From Pseudomonadota bacterium (lineage in GTDB: Bacteria; Pseudomonadota; Gammaproteobacteria; Halothiobacillales; Halothiobacillaceae), in contig JAJYPA010000037.1 in assembly GCA_021795795.1 (NCBI GenBank), positions 1 to 32,229 on the forward strand: DNA of 32,229 nucleotides, given 5' to 3'. Shown here one piece after another: positions 15,555-24,329 of the stretch. The notes beneath the pieces are model-generated. The model ran no database searches and was not told where the DNA came from. It was given only the letters and a program-made list of their open reading frames with translations. The translations under genes and the position numbers were made by a program. Positions within the stretch are counted from its first letter, which is position 1. Each line of letters opens with the position of its first letter.

Positions 15555-16757
15555 TTACATCCCATCCGTGAGAACCTCGCCCGCTGCAAACGTCGGTGCT
15601 TGATCCATCAGCCGACGACAGGTGAACCACATTACCCCCGCCAGCACAGAAACGAAAGCCATCGACAAAAAGGCGCCGGTTGCCCCGACATGCGTCCAAA
15701 AAAAACCCGCCAGCAATAACCCCACCGCCGCGCCGCCGCCATAACTCAAGCCGGAAAAAATCGCTTGTCCACGTGCCTGCATCGGGCCGGAAAACTGCTG
15801 ATGCATTACGGCAATGCCCACCGCATGAGTCAGCCCGAAGCTTGCCGCGTGCAGAAGTTGGGCCAGCAATAGCCAGAACAGCGAGTCAATCAACGTGCCG
15901 ATCATCACCCAACGCAGCGCCATCAGGCCAATCGCCAACAGGAACAACGTGCTTAACGCAAAACGTCCCAAAAAGCGCGGCAGCACGAAAAACAGCACAA
16001 TTTCCGCCATCACGCCCAAAGCCCACAGCAGGCCGATCACCCCGGCAGAATACCCCTTTGAATCGAGATAAATACTGAAAAAAGCATAGTAAACGCCATG
16101 CGCCACATTCACCAGAAACTGCATAGACAGAAATCCCAGCATCGGAGGCCGGCGCAGATGGCGCCAGAACGCCGGCCAGAATTGAGCCGAACGCTCCGAT
16201 TGGGCCTGCGTCGCCTTCGGTTCGGGCATCAACAGCAGCAGGATCAGCAGCCCGAGCAGGAAAAGCCACATGAACCCGGAAATCAATGCGGTCTTGTATT
16301 CGATAAAACCATTGAGCACCCACCCCAGACCCACCGAGGCGACGATGAATCCGATCGATCCCCACGCCCGAATCGCCGAATAAGCATGGCTGTCGTCGGC
16401 CACGAGGCGCAGCGTGAGCACATCCAGTTGCGAGAGAATCGGCTGCCAGACCAGGCCGAACAACAACAAGGCCACCAACCACCAGATAAAAGGCGCTGAA
16501 ATCAGCGTCAACCCGATGATCGCGCTAAACAAGATAAGCGAAAAGAGTGCCGTGCTGCGCAAGGCCGGCATCAGGCGATTACTGTGATCCACCCACCAGC
16601 CCAATAAAAGCGGCCCGAATATCTTGGCGAACATCACGGCCGCCAGCAACGCCCCGACTTGTTGTGCGTTAAAACCCTGCGCCAGCAGATACTGGCTGAA
16701 GAACGGCAGGAAAACCCCGAAGCCGAGGAAATAGGCGAACAGAACGGTGCGCATCAT
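15555..16757 (-). CDS. MFS transporter, HcaT/phenylpropionate-permease-like
   Basis: A 400-residue inner membrane protein with about twelve helices of the MFS_1-like (PPP/HcaT, nucleoside-permease-like) subgroup. Recognisable segments include YFLGFGVFLPFFSQYLLAQG near the N-terminus, GWWVDHSNR (loop 2-3 motif), SAIRAWGSIGFIVASVGLGW and GQAIFSGLSYGGGAAVGLLL. The start codon overlaps the mrr stop (ATGA). The substrate cannot be predicted. An MFS gene beside aroC is a common arrangement in relatives such as pseudomonads, as I recall, so it likely belongs to the aroC transcription unit. Confidence 0.85.
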   Translation of the reverse strand: MMRTVLFAYFLGFGVFLPFFSQYLLAQGFNAQQVGALLAAVMFAKIFGPLLLGWWVDHSNRLMPALRSTALFSLILFSAIIGLTLISAPFIWWLVALLLFGLVWQPILSQLDVLTLRLVADDSHAYSAIRAWGSIGFIVASVGLGWVLNGFIEYKTALISGFMWLFLLGLLILLLLMPEPKATQAQSERSAQFWPAFWRHLRRPPMLGFLSMQFLVNVAHGVYYAFFSIYLDSKGYSAGVIGLLWALGVMAEIVLFFVLPRFLGRFALSTLFLLAIGLMALRWVMIGTLIDSLFWLLLAQLLHAASFGLTHAVGIAVMHQQFSGPMQARGQAIFSGLSYGGGAAVGLLLAGFFWTHVGATGAFLSMAFVSVLAGVMWFTCRRLMDQAPTFAAGEVLTDGM

Positions 16758-17668
16758 TCTTCAAAGTAGTCAGAATCGAGCCTTTTGACCTCGTAGGTAG
16801 CCACTTTTGTGACTCCGACGCCGGTATCAATCATCAATCCCGCCAACTGCTTGCCATCGATGAGAACAATTCGGGTATCAATAAATGACGCATATTGAAT
16901 GGCTTCAACACTGAAATTCGATGTCGTAAGAAAAATACCTTTTTTTGCCCTTTGCCCCTGCAAAGCGCCCGCAAATTTTTGTATCTCTGGCCGTCCAACC
17001 GTGCCTTCCCAGCGCTTGGCTTGCAGGTAAATCACATCAAGACCTAATCGATCCTCCTTGATAACGCCATCTATCCCACCATCACCGGATTTTCCAAGTG
17101 TTTGGCCGGCATCTTTCAGGGAACCGCCGTACCCCATTGAAACCAACAACTCCACTACTAATCGTTCAAAGAAAGCAGGAGAAGCGGATTTAATTTTAGA
17201 AATCAATTCCACTTCTATTTCTTGTCGGATCTTTTGATAGCCAAATTCGATTTGTTCGGAAGGCGTCATTTCATCCGTTTCATACGAATCTGTGGTCAAA
17301 CTCGAAACAGATTTTTCTGCCTTCGAGCCTGACTTGAAATGATTGTATTCATCAAACTGTTGCAAGTGCGCGATGTTTATTGGCCCCACAGTATTGGCAA
17401 GTGAATCAAGACCACGCTGCGTAATACGGTACTTAGCCCGCGAAGGCGACTCAATAAGACCCGCGCCCTTTAAATGAGTTTTTGCCCAACCAATGCGATT
17501 ATCAAAAAGTCGGGCGAAACCGCTTGGGAGCATTTCTGCCAACTCATCTTCCGAGAGCTGGAAATGTTGAGCCAAGTAATCATTGGTTTCCCGATTTCCA
17601 TGCACCTTTCCATCGGCCAAGTGTTCGAGGAGTGGCCGCATAATGGATTGGAAATCAGGAATTGCCAT
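16754..17668 (-). CDS. mrr: Mrr-type restriction endonuclease (type IV, modified DNA)
   Basis: A 304-residue Mrr protein that would cleave methylated foreign DNA. The N-terminal domain (about 5-95, MRPLLEHLADGKVHGNRETN, then KTHLKGAGLIESPSRAKYRI) is the winged-helix Mrr_N DNA-binding domain. Residues 160-290 are the PD-(D/E)xK nuclease: FFERLVVELLVSMGYGG (Glu168), GDGGIDG (Asp200) and YLQAKRW (Gln216, Lys218). All catalytic positions look intact. It starts 8 bp after the aroC stop and overlaps the MFS start by 4 bp, an unusual place for a defence gene. The sequence is locally more AT-rich than its neighbours, in line with acquisition. Confidence 0.93.
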   Translation of the reverse strand: MAIPDFQSIMRPLLEHLADGKVHGNRETNDYLAQHFQLSEDELAEMLPSGFARLFDNRIGWAKTHLKGAGLIESPSRAKYRITQRGLDSLANTVGPINIAHLQQFDEYNHFKSGSKAEKSVSSLTTDSYETDEMTPSEQIEFGYQKIRQEIEVELISKIKSASPAFFERLVVELLVSMGYGGSLKDAGQTLGKSGDGGIDGVIKEDRLGLDVIYLQAKRWEGTVGRPEIQKFAGALQGQRAKKGIFLTTSNFSVEAIQYASFIDTRIVLIDGKQLAGLMIDTGVGVTKVATYEVKRLDSDYFEE

Positions 17669-17676
17669 GATTCAGA

Positions 17677-18777
17677 TTAACTCTTCTTGGCCGGAATCAC
17701 CGGCGTGCTGCTCTTCACACCGCCGCATTGGCCGCGATGGCGCAGGGCATGATCGAGCAAGGTGAGCGCCATCATGGCCTCGGCAATCGGTGTGGCGCGA
17801 ATGCCGACGCAGGGATCGTGGCGACCGGTCGTGATCACTTCCGCTGAGGCGCCGGTTACATCCACGCTCTGGCCGGGCAAACGGATGCTGGATGTCGGCT
17901 TGAGCGCGATGTGGGCCACGATGTCCTGCCCGCTGGAAATGCCGCCGAGAATGCCGCCTGCGTGGTTGCTCAAAAAACCATCGGGGGTGATTTCATCACG
18001 GAACTCGGTTCCCCGCGCGGCCACGCAATCAAAACCCGAGCCGATTTCCACGCCCTTGACCGCATTGATGCTCATCAAGGCATGGGCCAGTTCGGCATCG
18101 AGCCGATCGAACACCGGCTCGCCCCAACCGGGTGGGCAGCCTTTAGCCACCACAGTCACCTTGGCACCGACTGAATCACCGGATTTACGCAAATCATCCA
18201 TAAAGGCTTCCAGTACAGGCACTTGCGCCGCATCGGGCCAGAAAAACGGGTTGGTTTCGATCACGGAAGGATCAAAGCCCTCTGCCTTGATCGGGCCGAT
18301 CTGCGACAGATACCCCTGAATTTGTACACCGAACGATTCTCGCAGCACTTTGCGCGCAATGGCACCCGCCGCCACGCGCATGGCGGTTTCCCGTGCGGAG
18401 GAACGGCCACCGCCCCGATAATCGCGGATGCCGTATTTTTGCAGGTAGGTGTAATCGGCGTGGCCGGGGCGGAATTGATCGGCGATCTTGCCGTAATCTT
18501 TCGAGCGTTGATCGGTATTTTCGATGACCAAGCCGATCGGTGTGCCGGTGGTTTTGCCTTCGAACACGCCCGATAGAATCTTGACCTCATCCGCTTCACG
18601 CCGTTGCGTGGTGTGGCGCGACGTACCGGGTTTGCGCCGATCAAGGTCGATCTGCAAATCCGCCTCGCTGATTTCGATACCCGGCGGGCACCCATCCACA
18701 ATCGCGCCCAGCGCAAGACCATGCGATTCGCCGAAGGTGGTTACCGTGAACAGTTTTCCAAACGTATTGCCGGACAT
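17677..18777 (-). CDS. aroC: Chorismate synthase
   Basis: Chorismate synthase makes chorismate from EPSP, the last step of the shikimate pathway, using reduced FMN. The 366-residue sequence from ATG 18777 ([20 protein letters not shown]) has the three classical signatures: GESHG near the start, the RxGxARSSARET-like [19 protein letters not shown] in the middle and [20 protein letters not shown] near the end. An ATG three codons upstream (18786) is possible. The open frame before that has no similarity. Its likely promoter lies at 18853-18858 (TATAAT on minus). The tail ends [14 protein letters not shown]. Confidence 0.97.
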   Translation of the reverse strand: MSGNTFGKLFTVTTFGESHGLALGAIVDGCPPGIEISEADLQIDLDRRKPGTSRHTTQRREADEVKILSGVFEGKTTGTPIGLVIENTDQRSKDYGKIADQFRPGHADYTYLQKYGIRDYRGGGRSSARETAMRVAAGAIARKVLRESFGVQIQGYLSQIGPIKAEGFDPSVIETNPFFWPDAAQVPVLEAFMDDLRKSGDSVGAKVTVVAKGCPPGWGEPVFDRLDAELAHALMSINAVKGVEIGSGFDCVAARGTEFRDEITPDGFLSNHAGGILGGISSGQDIVAHIALKPTSSIRLPGQSVDVTGASAEVITTGRHDPCVGIRATPIAEAMMALTLLDHALRHRGQCGGVKSSTPVIPAKKS

Positions 18778-18829
18778 GTGTGTCATCTCATTCTTGGGGC
18801 GCCAATCAAATCGATGCGATAGCGCACGC

Positions 18830-18860
18830 CTTGTTAAAATAAAAGTGCACCTATTATACG
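18830..18860. promoter_or_regulatory. Overlapping divergent -10 boxes for aroC and the ligase gene
   Basis: On the minus strand 18853-18858 reads TATAAT, a perfect -10, 76 bp before aroC. On the plus strand TATTAT (18852-18857) is a good -10 for the ligase gene at 18897, with TTGTTA about 15 bp upstream as a possible -35. The two boxes share five bases, so the two polymerases should exclude each other. The minus-strand -35 is weak. Confidence 0.5.
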
Positions 18861-18896
18861 CACCCAAATCCCCATCCGACCGAGAACACACGCACC

Positions 18897-20486
18897 ATGC
18901 CGCCCGACCTGATTGCCCGCCTGCTGCACCACGCTGAACATCGACCGCAGCGCATGGCATTGCGGGATGGCGACCGTGAACTCAATTACGCCGAACTCGC
19001 CCGTCGCGTGCTGGCAATGGCGGCGGCGTTTCGCCAAGTGGGCATCAAACCAAAGGCGCACCTGGTCGTGTGGGCGAACAAGCGGCTGGAAACAGTGGTG
19101 GCGCTGTTGGCGGCACTGGCTGCGGATATCGTCTTCGTGCCCCTTCATCCTGCCCTGCGCGCACCGCAAGTACGGGACATCTTCAATCGCGCACAGGCTC
19201 ATGGGCTGTTGATGGATGCGCCGCACGCAGCGGCCTTGGGTTTTTCTGAACCCTTCACGGGCGAACTGAGGTTTTCGCCACATCCGGATCAAATCCCGCA
19301 CGACTTGCCCGAAGCAGAGGCAAGCGCCCGTCCGCCGTCCCTGTCGAATGGCGATCCCGATCATCTCGCGGCCCTGCTGTACACCTCCGGCAGCACGGGT
19401 TTACCCAAGGGCGTGATGGTGACCCGCGCCAATCTGAACTGCGGGGCGAGCGCGGTAAGCCGGTATCTCGAATTGAACGCGAGCGATGAGTTACTCGCCG
19501 TTCTGCCACTTTCATTCGATTATGGCCTCTCGCAACTGACGACCGCACTGACCGTCGGCGCGGGCGTCACCCTGCGGGACTACCTGCTGCCGAACGATCT
19601 GAAAAAACCTTTGCTCGAAGACGGCATCACCGTATTGGCAGGCACGCCGGGCCTGCTGATTCCGCTGGCGCGTCAAGCATGGCTTGCCCAGATCCCAGCC
19701 CTGCGCTTGATGACCAACTCCGGCGGCAAGCTGCCCGTGTCTACCGTGCGCGCCTTGCGATCGGCCCGCCCCCAGACGCAGATTTTCCTGATGTATGGCT
19801 TAACGGAAGCTTTTCGCGCCAGTTACTTGCCGCCAGATGACGTAGATGCGCACCCGGATTCCATCGGGCGGGCGTTTGCTGGCAGTCATCTGGAACTGGT
19901 GGATGCAACCGGGCGCTTGCTCCCGGCGCACGAGGCGGGTGAAGGCGAACTGGTGCAAGGTGGCCCGCTGGTCACCGCCGGTTACTTCAATGATCCCGAA
20001 GCCACGGCCCTGCGCTTTCGTGAACCACCTGCCGGTTGGCCGCATGCAGGCGATGAGCGAGTTGTCTATTCGGGCGACCATGTCCGGCGCGATGCACAAG
20101 GGCGTTTGTATTTTCTGGGCCGCATGGACGAGCAGATCAAATCGCAGGGCATGCGCGTCAGTCCGGAAGAAATCGAGCACGTGGCCTTGCAGTTCGAGGG
20201 CGTGACCGAAGCGCTGGCGTTCGGGTATCAGACCGATGACGATAACACTCGGATCGGGCTTGTCGTGGCGCCACAAACTATTGATACCGAAGCGCTTGAT
20301 CGCTGGCTCAAGACGAGGCTCGCCCCCTTCCAGATGCCCGCGGCCATTGTGGCCGTCCATGCCCTGCCCCGCTCAAACAACGGCAAACTGGATCGACAGG
20401 CGAGTCGCACGCTGTTTCTGGATCGACTCGCTACCCGCTTTGAAACACCAGCGCCAGGTCGAAATTCAGGCACACTGGCGCCATGA
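18897..20486 (+). CDS. Acyl-CoA ligase (AMP-forming), exosortase A/EPS-associated type
   Basis: A 529-residue ANL-superfamily adenylating enzyme that activates a carboxylic acid with ATP and passes it to CoA or a carrier protein. Motifs in order: P-loop [12 protein letters not shown] at 161-172, YGLTEAF at 300-306, YSGDHVRRD at 391-399, [20 protein letters not shown] at 407-426 and the catalytic lysine in NNGKLDR (Lys497). It overlaps the following PLP decarboxylase by 4 bp. This gene pair is the combination that usually accompanies exosortase A/PEP-CTERM polysaccharide loci, so I assign that subtype. The acid substrate is unknown. No strong ribosome binding site precedes the ATG. Confidence 0.9.
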   Translation: MPPDLIARLLHHAEHRPQRMALRDGDRELNYAELARRVLAMAAAFRQVGIKPKAHLVVWANKRLETVVALLAALAADIVFVPLHPALRAPQVRDIFNRAQAHGLLMDAPHAAALGFSEPFTGELRFSPHPDQIPHDLPEAEASARPPSLSNGDPDHLAALLYTSGSTGLPKGVMVTRANLNCGASAVSRYLELNASDELLAVLPLSFDYGLSQLTTALTVGAGVTLRDYLLPNDLKKPLLEDGITVLAGTPGLLIPLARQAWLAQIPALRLMTNSGGKLPVSTVRALRSARPQTQIFLMYGLTEAFRASYLPPDDVDAHPDSIGRAFAGSHLELVDATGRLLPAHEAGEGELVQGGPLVTAGYFNDPEATALRFREPPAGWPHAGDERVVYSGDHVRRDAQGRLYFLGRMDEQIKSQGMRVSPEEIEHVALQFEGVTEALAFGYQTDDDNTRIGLVVAPQTIDTEALDRWLKTRLAPFQMPAAIVAVHALPRSNNGKLDRQASRTLFLDRLATRFETPAPGRNSGTLAP

Positions 20487-21772
20487 AAAATCAAGCAGCA
20501 AAATCCACTACCGGGCTCGATGTGCTCCAGCACTGTCTTGGCCCAGCCGCAGGTGCATGGCCGCAGGCAAACGGACGACTGATGCACGGCACGGAACCGC
20601 TGACGGAGTGGCTGAAGCGCACCGGCCAATCGACACCGTCCTATGTCTATCATCTGGCCGCCATCGACCGGCAGGTCGAGGCCGTTCGCGCCGTATTGCC
20701 CGCGGACCTTCACCTGCATTACGCGATCAAAGCGAACCCGCATCCGGAAATCATCCAGCATCTGTCGCGGCAGGTAGATGGCTTCGATTGCGCCTCGCTG
20801 ACCGAGATGCAGCAGGTTGTCGCCATCGCGCCGGATAAGGCGGCGCAGGCCAGTATCGCCGGACCGGCGAAATCCGACGACGAACTGATCTTCGCCATCA
20901 GCCACGGCATCCTGATCAATGCCGAATCGGCCCATGAACTCAGGCGCATCGAGGCATTGGCCGCCCAGACGGTAAAACGCGCCCGCGTTGCCTTGCGGAT
21001 CAACCCGCCCTTCGAACTGAAAGGTTCGGGTATGAAAATGGGTGGCGGCGCGCGGCCATTCGGCATCGACAGCGAGGATATCCCCGCCCTGATTCGCCAC
21101 TGGCAGGCGAACACGTCAGAATGGATTGATCTCGCGGGCTTTCATCTCTACACCGGATCGCAAAACCGCGATGCGACGGCACTCGGCGCCGGTTTGCGTG
21201 CAGCGATGGATTTGATAATAGAATTGAGTCAGGGCTGCAACTTCACGCCACGGCATCTGAATCTCGGCGGCGGATTCGGTGTGGTTTATCATCCGCAGGA
21301 CGCGCCGCTGGATTTGGCAGCGCTCCAACCGGTACTGCACAAGATCAGCGCCACCGCGCAAGGACTATGGCCCGGCGTGCGGCTGAATCTGGAACTGGGA
21401 CGGTATCTGGTGGCCAGTGCGGGCATCTACCTGACGCGCATCGTCGATAAAAAAACATCCCGCGGCAAAACCTATCTGCTCTGCGACGGCGGCATGCACC
21501 ACCACCTCGCCCTTTCAGGCAATCTGGGGCAGATTTTGCGCCGCAACTGGCCGATTGTGGCTATCGACCAGCTTAACGCGCCCTGCATCCATAAAGTCGA
21601 TCTAGCCGGCCCCTTGTGCACCCCGCTGGATGTGCTCGGTCAGAATCAGGAACTGCCGGAACTGGCCGTCGGTGATTTGATCGGCGTACTGCAATCCGGC
21701 GCGTATGGCTTGAGTGCATCGCCCAACGGCTTTTTATCGCGCCCGACCTGCGGTGAGTATTTCTTCAAATAA
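20483..21772 (+). CDS. PLP-dependent decarboxylase, exosortase A-associated type
   Basis: A 429-residue fold-type III (alanine racemase-like) decarboxylase related to diaminopimelate and ornithine decarboxylases. The PLP lysine is Lys83 in HYAIKANPHPEI. FDCASLTEMQQV, HLYTGSQ, LNLGGGFGVVYHP and the C-terminal CDGGMHHHLALSG, plus LCTPLDVLG and SGAYGLSASPNGF, place all active-site regions. The ATGA overlap with the acyl-CoA ligase means the two work together, plausibly loading a decarboxylated amino-acid-like group on a carrier for polysaccharide modification. That role is inference. The family subtype (exosortase A system-associated) is recalled from the pair arrangement. Confidence 0.9.
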   Translation: MKNQAAKSTTGLDVLQHCLGPAAGAWPQANGRLMHGTEPLTEWLKRTGQSTPSYVYHLAAIDRQVEAVRAVLPADLHLHYAIKANPHPEIIQHLSRQVDGFDCASLTEMQQVVAIAPDKAAQASIAGPAKSDDELIFAISHGILINAESAHELRRIEALAAQTVKRARVALRINPPFELKGSGMKMGGGARPFGIDSEDIPALIRHWQANTSEWIDLAGFHLYTGSQNRDATALGAGLRAAMDLIIELSQGCNFTPRHLNLGGGFGVVYHPQDAPLDLAALQPVLHKISATAQGLWPGVRLNLELGRYLVASAGIYLTRIVDKKTSRGKTYLLCDGGMHHHLALSGNLGQILRRNWPIVAIDQLNAPCIHKVDLAGPLCTPLDVLGQNQELPELAVGDLIGVLQSGAYGLSASPNGFLSRPTCGEYFFK

Positions 21773-21791
21773 GTAATACAGCCCCGAAGGC

Positions 21792-22259
21792 TCACGGCGC
21801 CCGCCTCACCTGAAAGAACGCTTGCAAGAGCGCCGCAGCTTCCTGCTCGCAAGGCCCCGTATCGATGATTACCGGATGGTGATGCCAGGGCGCGCGATTA
21901 AGATCGATTGCCCCGCCGCAAGCCCCCGCACGCGGATCGGGCGCGGCAAAAACCACTCGCGTAATCCGCGCATGGCTGATGGCCGCCATGCACATGGGGC
22001 ACGGCTCCAACGTCACATACAGCGTGCAATCATCCAGCCGGTAATTGCCCAACGCCGTGCCTGCCGCACGCAACGCCAGCATCTCGGCATGCGCCGAAGG
22101 ATCATTCAGGCGAATCGGCGCATTGCGGCCTGTGGCGATCACCTCGCCTTGGCGAACCACCACCGCCCCGACCGGCACCTCGCCGTCTGCAGCGGCAAGA
22201 CGTGCCTCATTCAGAGCCTGCTGCATGAATTGGCGGTCGACGCTTGAATGTAGTTTCAT
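21792..22259 (-). CDS. tadA: tRNA-specific adenosine deaminase TadA
   Basis: TadA converts adenosine 34 of tRNA-Arg(ACG) to inosine and is essential in most bacteria. The 155-residue protein (from ATG 22259) carries the zinc site HAE (His57, Glu59 as the proton shuttle) and PCPMC (Cys87, Cys90), with LNEARLAAADGEVPVGAVVV and NYRLDDCTLYVTLEPCPMCM around them. A TTG at 22280 would add seven residues. Neither start has a clear ribosome binding site. It is convergent with the decarboxylase gene, 19 bp apart. Confidence 0.95.
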   Translation of the reverse strand: MKLHSSVDRQFMQQALNEARLAAADGEVPVGAVVVRQGEVIATGRNAPIRLNDPSAHAEMLALRAAGTALGNYRLDDCTLYVTLEPCPMCMAAISHARITRVVFAAPDPRAGACGGAIDLNRAPWHHHPVIIDTGPCEQEAAALLQAFFQVRRAP

Positions 22260-22590
22260 ATTTTCACAATACCAATTCAAATGCCTATCTTGAAGGAAAC
22301 AACGGGCTTACATAGGAGCTCAGCAGAGCCAAATGAAATTCCTCAAGACTGATGGTTATTGCTTGTCCGCTTTCTCTTGTTTATGAATATAGTTATCAAT
22401 AGGGTCAAGAATCGCGTACGATGATTTGTCACACTGTAAAGATTTAAGACTAAAACAGTCAAAACGTATCTCGTAATAAAGTGCCCCAACCGTCGCGTTA
22501 CCCAATAGCCAATCAGTAAATTATTGGCTATTGGGTAACGAGTACGATTGGCCCATTGACCCAAATTTGAAATTCACACTACCCTCGGTT
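22260..22590. other. Intergenic region with strong hairpin
   Basis: No gene. AT-rich sequence with a perfect 18-bp inverted repeat: CGTTACCCAATAGCCAAT (22496-22513) and its complement (22523-22540) around a nine-base loop. No obvious T run follows. Short open frames over this region are not convincing. Confidence 0.5.
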
Positions 22591-22746
22591 ATGGAGCCAA
22601 AATTGAACATTCATATCACACTAGCACCACTGATTTCTCTAGCTGCCGGTATCGGCATCTTGATATTCCCTAAGCTTCTCAACTACATCGTCGCAATTTA
22701 TCTGATTGTGCTGGGCGTTCTCGGACTGCTCGGCCACGGCATGTAG
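22591..22746 (+). CDS. DUF3096 small membrane protein
   Basis: A 51-residue protein: a short polar N-terminus (MEPKLNIHITLAPLISLAAG), then a hydrophobic hairpin of two helices (IGILIFPKLLNYIVAIYLIV and LGVLGLLGHGM). The LLNYIVAIYLIVLG segment is the signature of DUF3096, a family of one- or two-helix membrane peptides of unknown role. The start at ATG 22591 fits the family length; the open frame extends upstream into the hairpin, which is not part of the family. The ribosome binding site is weak. Confidence 0.75.
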   Translation: MEPKLNIHITLAPLISLAAGIGILIFPKLLNYIVAIYLIVLGVLGLLGHGM

Positions 22747-22811
22747 ACTGGGGTACAGTTCACAAAACCCGAATAAACACTTTGCGAAACCGCTAACTGC
22801 CCAATATGGGG

Positions 22812-23483
22812 TCACTCTGATTCTTTTGCCTGATCGCGCCTGCCCAAGCGCGCCAAAATTTTCTTCATAACCGTATCGGCGGATTTAGTTTTAAAAATCG
22901 CCTGGGCATGTGCCGAACCGGGAACGATGAATAGTTCGTCGTCCGTACCGAAAGACAGCTTGGCAGCCTCACGCAGGTTATCGGACAACCCTTCATCTTC
23001 ACTCGCAACCACCAGTATGGGCAACTCGTCGGCAGCCGATTGGAGATTACCGCCCGCTGGCGACAATAAAATGAGTTGGCTCCAAAGCGATGGTGACTTG
23101 GCGACTGCCTCCAGTGCAGTTGCACCACCGGCACTGGCCCCGATCAAGGAAACGGTATCCTCGTGCCATTTCTGTTTGAGATAGCGACCGGCAGCGTTGA
23201 TGGTGTCTGCTGATACCTCATCGAGTGCCAACACGGTCAATCCAACGGCGGCCATCTGTTTTGCCTGCGCAGTCCAGCTCGCGGCATCGTAGACAGCGCC
23301 GTGCGACAACACGACGCCGCCGCCAGAACCGTTAGCCCACAGCAGCCCCGTTACTTCATGACCTTCAATGCGCGTCTGAATCGGTTCGCCGTTGCCTGCG
23401 CGAAGATCCGAAGCGGGGGCGACCGAAACAGTGATAAGGGCGAAAAGGAGAACTAACAATTGCGTAGTGGATTTGGTATTCAT
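22812..23483 (-). CDS. Secreted alpha/beta-hydrolase
   Basis: A 223-residue protein with an N-terminal signal peptide (TTQLLVLLFALITVSVAPAS) that sends it to the periplasm. The alpha/beta hydrolase fold is shown by the nucleophile elbow GASAGG (Ser117), the HGAVYDAASW stretch after the third strand (59-70) and a late SAHAQ (His192) as catalytic histidine; Asp163 in ASEDEGL is a possible acid. It is the last gene of the dsb operon, 27 bp after dsbG. The substrate is unknown; the context suggests a role in envelope stress or periplasmic processing. Confidence 0.8.
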   Translation of the reverse strand: MNTKSTTQLLVLLFALITVSVAPASDLRAGNGEPIQTRIEGHEVTGLLWANGSGGGVVLSHGAVYDAASWTAQAKQMAAVGLTVLALDEVSADTINAAGRYLKQKWHEDTVSLIGASAGGATALEAVAKSPSLWSQLILLSPAGGNLQSAADELPILVVASEDEGLSDNLREAAKLSFGTDDELFIVPGSAHAQAIFKTKSADTVMKKILARLGRRDQAKESE

Positions 23484-23510
23484 GGTCTATCCACTTAAAT
23501 GATGGGACTA

Positions 23511-24296
23511 TCAACGAGGGCCGAGAACTTCGCTCAGATTTTCCGCCGGTGGCGCGCCCTGTATCTTTTGCAACAGGCCGTTAGCGTCTTTGTAGAAAAT
23601 GGTGGGGGTGGCCTGAGCGCCAATTTTCTGCATAAGCTTTAGATTGGCATCGAGCTCTGCACCGATTTTATCAGGCACTTCGCGCAGCGCTTTGCCGTCG
23701 CCCGAAGCGTAATTCTCTTCAAACTGCTCCAACGCCTTCTGTGGGCTCTTGGCCGTTAGTATGGCTGCTGCCTTGGCGGGGCTGCTGGGCTCGAGTATAG
23801 CGACCATGATATGGCGCAACTGCACCTTGCCAGATTCGACCCACGGTCGGGCTTCTTTCCAGAACTTGTTGCAATACGGACAATTGGGATCCGTGAAAAC
23901 GTAAACGACACGCGGCGCATTTTCCTTGCCATCGGCGATCCAGGTACTTTGTTCAAGTTGCTGCCATACTTTCTCGGTCATCGGTTTGCTGACCAGCTCC
24001 TCGATGGGTTTCTGGCTCAGGTTGTGGCCTTGCTCGTCGAACATGGGACCCACGATGGCGTGTTTGCCGTCAGATGTCAGATAGATGGATAACGGCTGCA
24101 TCCCAACCAAGCCGACATACCCCGTCAACCCGTCGGGTGCCTTGAACGAGTCAGTTATTTCGATACCCTGTGCTTCAAGCGCTTTGATCGGTGCGGGCCA
24201 ATCCTCGGCCCGAGCATCCAGGACCAGGGCATTCAAGGCCAGGGTGCTGAGCAATATCCCGCGAGCGGCAAACAAAATGGTGTGTTTTTTAATCAT
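23511..24296 (-). CDS. dsbG: Thiol:disulfide interchange protein DsbG
   Basis: A periplasmic disulfide isomerase/chaperone that also protects single cysteines from oxidation. The 261-residue protein has a signal peptide (first 30 residues), a dimerisation domain (about 32-100), then a thioredoxin fold with active site CPYC at 139-142 in VVYVFTDPNCPYCNKFW and the cis-proline in GAQATPTIFY. The CPYC motif and domain arrangement match DsbG/DsbC. A good ribosome binding site (GAGGAAG) precedes the ATG. It should be reduced by the DsbD encoded two genes upstream. Confidence 0.93.
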   Translation of the reverse strand: MIKKHTILFAARGILLSTLALNALVLDARAEDWPAPIKALEAQGIEITDSFKAPDGLTGYVGLVGMQPLSIYLTSDGKHAIVGPMFDEQGHNLSQKPIEELVSKPMTEKVWQQLEQSTWIADGKENAPRVVYVFTDPNCPYCNKFWKEARPWVESGKVQLRHIMVAILEPSSPAKAAAILTAKSPQKALEQFEENYASGDGKALREVPDKIGAELDANLKLMQKIGAQATPTIFYKDANGLLQKIQGAPPAENLSEVLGPR

Positions 24297-24329
24297 GGTG
24301 TTTTCTTCCTCTATATTGAGATTGAGAAA

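Noticed and set aside
18778..18960. N-terminal extension of AroC
   Set aside because: The extra 61 residues have no similarity to chorismate synthase, and the family N-terminus starts at 18777.
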